Both the position numbers and the translations under genes were made by a program. Below the pieces are notes generated by a model, which did no database searches, had not been told where the DNA came from, and saw only the letters and a program-made list of their open reading frames with translations. A stretch of DNA of 14,213 nucleotides from CAZFLY01 sp964519995 (GTDB lineage Bacteria > Planctomycetota > Phycisphaerae > Sedimentisphaerales > Anaerobacaceae). The stretch's first letter is position 1. The number at the start of each line of letters is the position of its first letter. Shown here one piece after another: positions 6,974-12,872 of the stretch. Location of the stretch: assembly GCA_964519995.1 (NCBI GenBank), contig CAZFLY010000062.1, positions 1-14,213 on the forward strand, in the 5' to 3' direction.

Positions 6974-8284
6974 ATGAGTTTTACCGGCACACACTCAATA
7001 AGATCAAAATACAGACGCCACGGTTACAAAACGCAGCTGTTCGGCACCAATACTTCCCTGATAGAGGTGGGCGCAGGGATTCTCATTGGGATTCTTTTCC
7101 TTTGCTCAAGTCACATACAGGTCCCGAAGACCACAAGGGTGAGCTTTGATATCGCTAATGTAAAAGAGGCGATTCATAAGGCGGGAGACTACTTGGTCCG
7201 ACATACCCATGCCGATGGTATGTTCACATACTATGTCAGTCTGGACCCGAAGATTACACCAACCAAGGAGTATAACATCCTGCGACATGCCGCCACTATG
7301 TACGCAATATCTATGTACTACCAGATGTATCAAGATGATAACGTACCAGCGGCGCTGCTCCGGGCAGGTCAATACCTTCGCGATGAATGTATCGAACCTC
7401 TTTCCGAGGGATCCGACATGCTCGCAGTGTGGTCACGACCTGAAGTCACGCACAGTCGCAGGCCTCTGACAGCAATTCTTGGCGGTGCGGGACTGGGTTT
7501 AGTAGCCCTGCTAAGCCTTGAAGACGTCTGTCCGAATACTACTTCATTGTCTACTCTACGCGCATTGGGACGATTCATCGCATATATGCAGAAACCGGAT
7601 GGTAGCTTCTATACGGAGTATATTCCCTCCAAAGGAGGACGAGACGATTCCTGGTCGTCACTATACTACCCTGGAGAAGCAACGTTGGGCTTGGTGATGT
7701 TATACGAGAAGGACCCTTGCGACGTGTGGCTCAATGTTTCTTCCAAAGCCCTTGAGTTCCTCGCGATTAGTCGCAAAAGCAGGTTACGTGTTCCCCCTGA
7801 TCACTGGGCGCTTCTCGCGACACAAAGACTTCTGGCTCTCAAAAGTGTCGATCTGCCGGTATCCCGAGAGCTACTTGTCAATCATGGCATACAGATTTGC
7901 GAGGCTATATTAAAGCGGCAGGTTCAAAACCCTATGCGGTCTAACTATGACGGGGCTTTTACCAGTAACGGTAGGACCACGCCCACGGCCACTAGTTTGG
8001 AGGGTCTTCTTGCTGCCCTGGACTTTCTGCCCGAAGACTATCCTCTGCGCTCCCGCATCGAGGACGCTGCGCGCAGGGGTATCGCATTTCTGGTCCGGAC
8101 TCAAATTAAAGAAGGTGATTTCGCGGGGGCCTTTCCAGGAGCTGTTGGGCATCGTAGGTTGATGTCAAGATTGTTCAACCGCCGCGCCTCATGGGTGCGT
8201 ATTGACTACGTGCAACATGCACTAAGTGCCATGATCCAATACGACCATTTCATATATAAACAGAACGTTGGAACCGATTCTTGA
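6974..8284 (+). CDS. Membrane-anchored alpha-helical toroid-like protein, function unknown
   Basis: A 436-aa protein with a basic N-terminus (SKYRRHGYK) followed by one transmembrane segment at about 29-47 (LIEVGAGILIGILFLCS), so the bulk is probably outside the cytoplasm. The remainder is a series of helical hairpins: NILRHAATMYAISMYYQMY (101-119), AALLRAGQYLRDE (126-138), LGGAGLGLVALLSLED (169-184), LRALGRFIAYMQKPDGSF (195-212), YYPGEATLGLVMLYE (231-245), DAARRGIAFLVRTQ (364-377) and RIDYVQHALSAMIQY (409-423). The recurrent aromatic-rich QxPDGSFY-type turns and paired helices recall the (alpha/alpha)6 toroid of terpene-cyclase-like or six-hairpin glycosidase proteins. I cannot fix the family or active site; D210, E236 and D411 are conserved-looking acidic positions by motif only. 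The ATG at 6974 has only a weak ribosome binding site. It is not obviously operonic with its neighbours. Confidence 0.7.
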   Translation: MSFTGTHSIRSKYRRHGYKTQLFGTNTSLIEVGAGILIGILFLCSSHIQVPKTTRVSFDIANVKEAIHKAGDYLVRHTHADGMFTYYVSLDPKITPTKEYNILRHAATMYAISMYYQMYQDDNVPAALLRAGQYLRDECIEPLSEGSDMLAVWSRPEVTHSRRPLTAILGGAGLGLVALLSLEDVCPNTTSLSTLRALGRFIAYMQKPDGSFYTEYIPSKGGRDDSWSSLYYPGEATLGLVMLYEKDPCDVWLNVSSKALEFLAISRKSRLRVPPDHWALLATQRLLALKSVDLPVSRELLVNHGIQICEAILKRQVQNPMRSNYDGAFTSNGRTTPTATSLEGLLAALDFLPEDYPLRSRIEDAARRGIAFLVRTQIKEGDFAGAFPGAVGHRRLMSRLFNRRASWVRIDYVQHALSAMIQYDHFIYKQNVGTDS

Positions 8285-8341
8285 AAGGCTGGGACTTTGC
8301 AGTAATAGCTCAAATTTCGCGTTATGAATTAAAATGTGAAC

Positions 8342-8415
8342 TGGGCGATACAGGACTTGAACCTGTGACCTTCTGCGTGTAAAGCAGACGCTCTAGCCAA
8401 CTGAGCTAATCGCCC
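8342..8415 (-). tRNA. tRNA-Val (anticodon UAC)
   Basis: A 74-nt cloverleaf on the minus strand. The 7-bp acceptor stem is GGGCGAT/ATCGCCC with discriminator A, the D arm is GCTC...GAGC, the anticodon stem is TCTGC/GCAGA around loop TTTACAC with anticodon TAC, and the T arm contains GGTTCAAGTCC. CCA is not encoded. It lies between the convergent helical-toroid and beta-helix genes. Confidence 0.95.
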
Positions 8416-8492
8416 AAACCATTCAATAAAAATAAACGTTTTCCCCGCCATCGTCAAGTCTCACATCTTAAAAACATTTAGTTTCGCACTGT

Positions 8493-8506
8493 AACGCCAA
8501 GGCGTT
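8493..8506 (-). terminator. Short hairpin just after the beta-helix gene
   Basis: AACGCC (8493-8498) and GGCGTT (8501-8506) form a compact palindrome 6 nt past the end of the minus-strand beta-helix gene. There is no immediate U-run; a short T stretch occurs only about 20 nt later. It is a weak terminator candidate. Confidence 0.25.
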
Positions 8507-8512
8507 CGCACA

Positions 8513-10906
8513 CTACTCTGGCCAGAGCCAATTTTCAGCTAATAGTACCAGATCACGAAAATCAATAATTCCATCCCCAGGCCAGGGTGCGATATCTGCT
8601 GGAGGTGTGCTTGGTGATTGCTGCCATTGGTAAGCAAGAATAGAAAGATCGTATATATCAACTATCTTGTCATCGTTCAAATCGGCGATGTGTTCGATAT
8701 AATGAAAGCCCATATCGACAATGCCTGTGTCAGATACTTTGTCCGTGCGTGTTGTGAATCTGTCCATGCCAAGATTGACTGCCAGGTCACTTCCTGTATC
8801 CACACAGGGACTATCCGACGCTTGTCCCGCAGCTATTTGGCTTAAATGATAATCGCCCATCACCCATATAGCATTCGGATCATTCGGCTCAACTACAATA
8901 TTCACATCATTTACATCCGCCCAATATCCTGGGCGAATAAACTGCGGATCAAAAGAGATATTCCCAACTCCGCCAAGATAATTGACATCCTGAATATCAC
9001 AGTAACTTACACTATTGCTATTGATACTATACAATCCATCTGGTTGATTATTCCATATTATTGAATCAACAATTTCAATTTCCTCAGAACAGAAAACTCC
9101 ACCACCTTTGCCTTTTCTACTCACATACCTTTGATTTTCATACCAGTTATACTCACCAGTGATGTTTCCAATAATCGTGCTGTTTGAAATTACTAACGCT
9201 TCCCCATAGAGACCCCCTCCATTACTTTGTTCTTCTCTTACATCCCAAAGACAATTCCCGGTCATATTTCCGGTTATAAGGCAATTGGTGATAACACAAG
9301 ATTCACTATAAATACCTCCACCTGATCCACTTGGGCCCCCATAGAAGCCATCAAACCAACCATCTCCCGTCCTATTACTAAGAATAACGGAATCAGTGAG
9401 TATGCATGAAGTAGAATACAACCCACCTCCATGGCCGCCCTTCCCTGTCCGATTTTCCATTAAAGTACAATCTATTATTGTACCCTCTGTACAGTAAATA
9501 CCACCACCGTGATTGAGTTTATACCACGTACTGTTGCTTTTTACATCACAATGAATCAGTTCACCTTTAATAGAACAAAAGACTCCGCCACCAGAACCAC
9601 CTTGATTATTGGTTATAATACAATCAGTGAATTTCCCAAAGTCACAAAACACTCCTCCACCCCTACCGTCTGATCCACATCCCCCGGAACCATTACCGCC
9701 ACCGCAGCCACCATAACCAGTTGTATTGCCAGAAAAGATACATTCCCTTGTTATTATAGATTCAGCCCAAACACCGCCACCATCGCCGCCATGGCCACCC
9801 CATGTTGCGAGATAACCACTGCCTCCGCCACTGCCGGTATAATTATAGCTAATTGTGCAATCGAGTAGCTCAAGGGATTCTGCACAGTAAATGCCACCAC
9901 CGCTTCCGCCATCACCTGCGCTGACCATTCCCGAGTCATCACTACCATCACTCGTTGAATTGTTGCTGATGGTACTATTATATATCTCTGCTGACCGACA
10001 GAAGATGCCTCCACCGCCACTTGTGCCAGCCTTGTTGTCTGAAACTTCACAGTTAATCACCTTCAAAGGTAAAACTGACGCACAGTATATACCACCACCT
10101 CTGCCGCTACTGTCTTCATAATCAATGTTGACTGAATTACCCAAGATATTGCAGTCACTGATCTCCAGGCAGGATGTTTCATCGCAGCATATACCCGCTC
10201 CATTACCTGCTGATGCTCTGACCCCACCATATGCGAAGTCATTCAACCCACCTGCCCCAGTGAGGTTTTCTCTAATTTCAGAAGTCCTAATAATAACCGA
10301 TGAACCGACACAACCGACAGCACCTCCACAACCTCCCTTACCACCAATATATTCTCCATCGCCTCCGTGTCCAGTCCTGTTGTTGGACAAACTACATTGT
10401 GATATTTCCACAGTACTACGAGCGCAATAAAGACCACCACCATAACCGCCATTGGGATCTAAATGAATAACACCAGCTTTTGTTGCATTGTGAGCTATTC
10501 GACAGTTTGATAGTGTAACATTGCTATCTTGGATATAAATACCACCGCCAGAATCAGCTAAGCCGTTTGTAATCGTCAGACCAGAAATGGTCGCGTCGAC
10601 ACAGCCATTAAGATAGAATCCTCGCCCTTGCTGCTGGCAGTCGATTATCGTCGCAGCAACAACGTTCGGATCATTAGTATCTATGCTGCGGACGATGATG
10701 GCCTTGCCTTTGAAGTCAATATCACGATTGCCGTAGCCGGTATAGGTGCCGGGAGAGACTATGACCGTGTCGTCGTCAACCGCTGCATCAATTGCCGCCT
10801 GAATCGAGGGATACTGACTCGGCACAAGCAGCTCTGCACCGAAAGACGGTAATCTTAAAGCGAGAATCCCAATCCCCATCAGGCAAGCAAAAACATGCCT
10901 CCGCAT
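8513..10906 (-). CDS. Secreted Gly-rich right-handed beta-helix protein with dockerin-like C-terminus
   Basis: A 797-aa exported protein. Residues 1 to about 24 are a signal peptide (MRRHVFACLMGIGILALRLP, cleavage near SFGA). VPSQYPSIQAAIDAAVDDDTVIV and SPGTYTG begin the parallel beta-helix, the standard opening of pectate-lyase-like folds. About fourteen coils carry a GGGIYC-like turn (GGGIYC, GGGLYC, GGGVFC, GGGIFC) alternating with ISNSTI/TNC-type strands and Gly-rich loops; many coils place a Cys after the GGG[IV][YF] turn. The last ~58 residues (740-797) have two dockerin-type calcium loops (DLNDDKIVDIYD; GDGIIDFRD) ending in ENWLWPE. ATG at 10904-10906 is chosen because GGAGG (10915-10919) lies 8 nt upstream; GTG 10924 and ATG 10912 fit worse. 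A strong promoter precedes it. Catalytic residues are not identifiable, so it could be an adhesin, a polysaccharide binder or a lyase. Confidence 0.88.
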   Translation of the reverse strand: MRRHVFACLMGIGILALRLPSFGAELLVPSQYPSIQAAIDAAVDDDTVIVSPGTYTGYGNRDIDFKGKAIIVRSIDTNDPNVVAATIIDCQQQGRGFYLNGCVDATISGLTITNGLADSGGGIYIQDSNVTLSNCRIAHNATKAGVIHLDPNGGYGGGLYCARSTVEISQCSLSNNRTGHGGDGEYIGGKGGCGGAVGCVGSSVIIRTSEIRENLTGAGGLNDFAYGGVRASAGNGAGICCDETSCLEISDCNILGNSVNIDYEDSSGRGGGIYCASVLPLKVINCEVSDNKAGTSGGGGIFCRSAEIYNSTISNNSTSDGSDDSGMVSAGDGGSGGGIYCAESLELLDCTISYNYTGSGGGSGYLATWGGHGGDGGGVWAESIITRECIFSGNTTGYGGCGGGNGSGGCGSDGRGGGVFCDFGKFTDCIITNNQGGSGGGVFCSIKGELIHCDVKSNSTWYKLNHGGGIYCTEGTIIDCTLMENRTGKGGHGGGLYSTSCILTDSVILSNRTGDGWFDGFYGGPSGSGGGIYSESCVITNCLITGNMTGNCLWDVREEQSNGGGLYGEALVISNSTIIGNITGEYNWYENQRYVSRKGKGGGVFCSEEIEIVDSIIWNNQPDGLYSINSNSVSYCDIQDVNYLGGVGNISFDPQFIRPGYWADVNDVNIVVEPNDPNAIWVMGDYHLSQIAAGQASDSPCVDTGSDLAVNLGMDRFTTRTDKVSDTGIVDMGFHYIEHIADLNDDKIVDIYDLSILAYQWQQSPSTPPADIAPWPGDGIIDFRDLVLLAENWLWPE

Positions 10907-10957
10907 AGACATTTCCTCCAGCACAAGCCTCAGGCTCTAAATTGCTTAGTTGTATTA

Positions 10958-10986
10958 ATTATCCAATTCAGCAGGTCAAAAGTCAA
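10958..10986 (-). promoter_or_regulatory. Sigma70-like promoter for the beta-helix gene
   Basis: Read on the minus strand: TTGACT (10981-10986), a 17-nt spacer, GATAAT (10958-10963). This is about 50 nt upstream of the chosen ATG and is the best-matched promoter in the window. Confidence 0.6.
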
Positions 10987-11014
10987 GAATTATCTTGCCG
11001 TGGCTTATACACGC

Positions 11015-11042
11015 TTGCATAGTCATATCTACTGCACATAAT
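11015..11042 (+). promoter_or_regulatory. Promoter candidate for the nitroreductase gene
   Basis: TTGCAT (11015-11020), a 16-nt spacer, then CATAAT (11037-11042), about 60 nt before the coding start. The -10 fits well and the -35 poorly. Confidence 0.35.
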
Positions 11043-11070
11043 ATATAAAAATAAGATTGAACTTTTTCAG

Positions 11071-11110
11071 AGGTGTCACTATGGAAGTTGAGGTGTCACT
11101 ATGGAAGTTA
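11071..11110 (+). repeat. Tandem 20-bp duplication spanning the nitroreductase start
   Basis: AGGTGTCACTATGGAAGTTG (11071-11090) is followed directly by the same 20 nt with only the last base changed (11091-11110). Each copy carries an AGGTG ribosome-binding-like sequence and an ATG. The upstream ATG (11081) is out of frame with the gene and reads 10 codons to TAG at 11111-11113. Confidence 0.9.
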
Positions 11111-11613
11111 TAGAAGCAATTCGTAAAAGGTATTCGTGCAGGGCTTATCAGGATAGACCCATAGAAAAAGAAAAACTCGATACGATTTTAGAAGCTGCTC
11201 GGCTGGCGCCATCAGCGAAAAACCTACAGGATTGGAGGTTTGTCGCGGTTACGGATGAGAAAAAGAAACATCAATTGGTAGTAGCGGCCAACAACCAGAT
11301 GTTTATAGCGAACGCTGGAGCTATATTAATTGCCTGTAGTAACACCAAGGAAAAAATGCGGTGCGGACAATCGATCGGACCGATTGATGTGGCTATCGCG
11401 CTTGAACATATCTCCTTGCAGGCAACACGGTTACAATTAGCAACATGCTGGATCGGTTCGTTCTATCCGGATAAGGTCCGTCCTATCGTCGGTATACCCG
11501 AAGACATTGATATTATTGAACTTATGGCAGTCGGCTATCCGGCTGATAGTCCTAAAGAGCCAAAGCGCGAGCCGATGGAAAAAATAGTCTGCTACGAGAA
11601 ATGGCAGTTTTGA
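11101..11613 (+). CDS. Nitroreductase-family FMN oxidoreductase
   Basis: A 170-aa flavoprotein of the nitroreductase superfamily, which uses FMN and NAD(P)H to reduce varied substrates. Family marks in order: MEVIEAIRKRYSCRAYQDRPI at the N-terminus with the FMN-phosphate arginines R8, R10 and R14; EAARLAPSAKNLQDWRF (31-47) with S38 and N41; IGPIDVAIALEHISLQATRLQLATCWIGSF (92-121), the central dimer helix and flavin loop; and VGIPEDIDIIELMAVGYP (130-147). The length is at the short end for the family, as in the FMN-binding small subgroup. The start is the second copy of a tandem duplication; ATG 11101 is chosen because it gives the expected N-terminus. The upstream ATG makes an overlapping short frame and could influence translation. 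It is divergent from the beta-helix gene. The physiological substrate cannot be told. Confidence 0.93.
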   Translation: MEVIEAIRKRYSCRAYQDRPIEKEKLDTILEAARLAPSAKNLQDWRFVAVTDEKKKHQLVVAANNQMFIANAGAILIACSNTKEKMRCGQSIGPIDVAIALEHISLQATRLQLATCWIGSFYPDKVRPIVGIPEDIDIIELMAVGYPADSPKEPKREPMEKIVCYEKWQF

Positions 11614-11695
11614 CATTGTGTTAAGTTATGTGCAGATAAATACTTAGTATGAGGTTGCTTTTTGGTTCAGCTAAGGTAAAATAACGTTGAATAAA

Positions 11696-11766
11696 GGGGA
11701 CGTGGTGTAACGGGAGCACACCGCGGTCGCATCGCGGAAATGAGGGTTCGATTCCCTTCGTCTCCA
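11696..11766 (+). tRNA. tRNA-Ala (anticodon CGC)
   Basis: A 71-nt cloverleaf. The acceptor stem GGGGACG/CGTCTCC contains the G3-U70 wobble that identifies alanine tRNA, with discriminator A. The D arm is GTGT/GCAC with a short 7-nt loop, the anticodon stem is CCGCG/CGCGG with loop GTCGCAT (anticodon CGC, reading GCG), the variable region is short (AAAT), and the T arm is GAGGG-TTCGATT-CCCTT. CCA is not encoded. Position 32 is G and 38 is U, an unusual pair. Confidence 0.85.
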
Positions 11767-12140
11767 TTAGTTCGTATCTCGTCATGCGTATATCGTATCT
11801 CGTGGGAGGAACTCCCCCACTTAGTGTTTGGACAGTTAGTTTGTGAGAAATCTCTACAAAAATTTTGTATGTGCTTGAGTTACAAGTGCTTAAGAGCATA
11901 GAGGCATAAGTGTAAAAGTAAGCAAAAATTAGCAGAAATTTGCAGAAATGCGCGCGTTTTGAGCAAAAACTTACAAAAAATGCGCACTTTTTAACAAAAA
12001 CAAAGAGGACACTATGGCCGGCACTTGACAAGCTGGTTTTTGCACGGATTTACTCTTGACAGTAAGGGACACTTGTGCATCGGTAGGTGAAGGCGGGTAA
12101 AGACAAATGACAACAGAATCTATAGTCAGAGAAAAAAGGC
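11767..12140. other. Non-coding AT-rich spacer with short repeats
   Basis: No convincing gene. CGTATCTCGT occurs twice (11773-11782, 11794-11803), followed by a GTGGG...CCCAC hairpin (11802-11806 with 11816-11820) that might end the tRNA transcript. From about 11930 to 12000 there are A-rich, loosely repeated GCA(G/A)AAATT...GCGC motifs. CTTGACA appears twice (12024-12030, 12055-12061); the first with TTTACT 18 nt later (12049-12054) could be a weak promoter for the methyltransferase. A minus-strand open frame here is antisense to the tRNA and is not considered real. Confidence 0.6.
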
Positions 12141-12668
12141 ATGGATAAGCCGGTTGTAAATTTGTTCTTTAGGCTTATGGGCCTGCACTTTTGGGTGCGC
12201 GATTTGATCTTACCCCGAGAGAAAATATTAAGAGAAGTGGGAATTCAGCCAGGCCATATCGTAGTGGATTTCGGCTGTGGGACGGGAAGCTATTCGGTAG
12301 TAGCTGGACAGATAGTTGGCCCCAGTGGGAAAGTTTATGCTTTGGACATAAATCCTTTTGCGATTGAAACAACAAGTAAAGCTGCGCAGAAAAAAGGTCT
12401 TAGTAATATTGAGACTATCTGTTCAGATTGCACAACAGGTCTAAAAAATGAAAGCGTCGATGTTGCGTTGCTCTACGATACGCTTCATACGTTAAGTGAG
12501 CCGCAAGCAGTACAACAGGAACTTCATCGCGTCTTGAAACCTGACGGAGTTTTGTCGGTCAGCGACCACCATCTAAAACAGGAGCAGATAATATCTCGTA
12601 TAACAGAAGTGGGCTTATTTAAACTTGAAGAAAAAGGTAAGTACACATACAGCTTTACCAAAATCTGA
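12141..12668 (+). CDS. Class I SAM-dependent methyltransferase (small)
   Basis: A 175-aa methyltransferase with the Rossmann-type SAM site. Motif I is VVDFGCGTGSYSVVAG (41-56). An acidic residue ends strand 2 (VYALDINPFA, D69, binding the SAM ribose). The motif II/III region is ICSDCTTGL (93-101), and the post-I strand is VDVALLYDTLHTL (106-118). LHRVLKPDGVLSVSDHH (128-144) is the usual helix-strand after the active site. The C-terminal beta-hairpin is short. The N-terminal helix LFFRLMGLHFWVRDLILPR is aromatic and may contact a membrane or hydrophobic substrate. The substrate is unknown; the fold resembles UbiE-like/Methyltransf_11 enzymes. ATG 12141 has only a weak AAAAGG-like sequence upstream. 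It stands alone between the repeat-like spacer and the STAND gene. Confidence 0.9.
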   Translation: MDKPVVNLFFRLMGLHFWVRDLILPREKILREVGIQPGHIVVDFGCGTGSYSVVAGQIVGPSGKVYALDINPFAIETTSKAAQKKGLSNIETICSDCTTGLKNESVDVALLYDTLHTLSEPQAVQQELHRVLKPDGVLSVSDHHLKQEQIISRITEVGLFKLEEKGKYTYSFTKI

Positions 12669-12872
12669 ATTGGTAAATTCCGATAGAGTGGGACCAGTTT
12701 TCAGGTTGCAAAAACGCTTTGTAGGATATATGATTATAGTGCACCAAGCGAAGCATAAGGAACGGCAGAGATAAAGATAGTTAGTAGTTCATAGTTTTTA
12801 GTTTTGAGTTGATGGTTTGATAAAATGAGCGAGAAGTAGAATTAGAAACTCTGTATTGGCGGGACTATTGAG
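12669..12872. other. Non-coding spacer with degenerate AGTT-type repeat
   Basis: No gene is seen. Around 12780-12815 a run of loosely repeated TTAGT/CATAGTT/TTTAGTT/TTGAGTT units stands out as low-complexity sequence. No clear promoter or Shine-Dalgarno sequence was identified for the STAND gene that follows. Confidence 0.45.

Noticed and set aside
9754..10430. Open frames on both strands overlapping the beta-helix gene (Pro-rich on the plus strand)
   Set aside because: They are shadows of the Gly-rich GGN codons read in other frames; no ribosome binding site or domain supports them.
11071..11110. Two-copy repeat as the start of a CRISPR or larger tandem array
   Set aside because: Only two adjacent copies with no spacer; better explained as a local tandem duplication.
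11621..12031. 136-aa minus-strand open frame containing TKGIEPSFPRCDRGVLPLHH
   Set aside because: That peptide is the translated antisense of the tRNA at 11696-11766, a familiar annotation artefact; the rest is low-complexity translation of the A-rich spacer.
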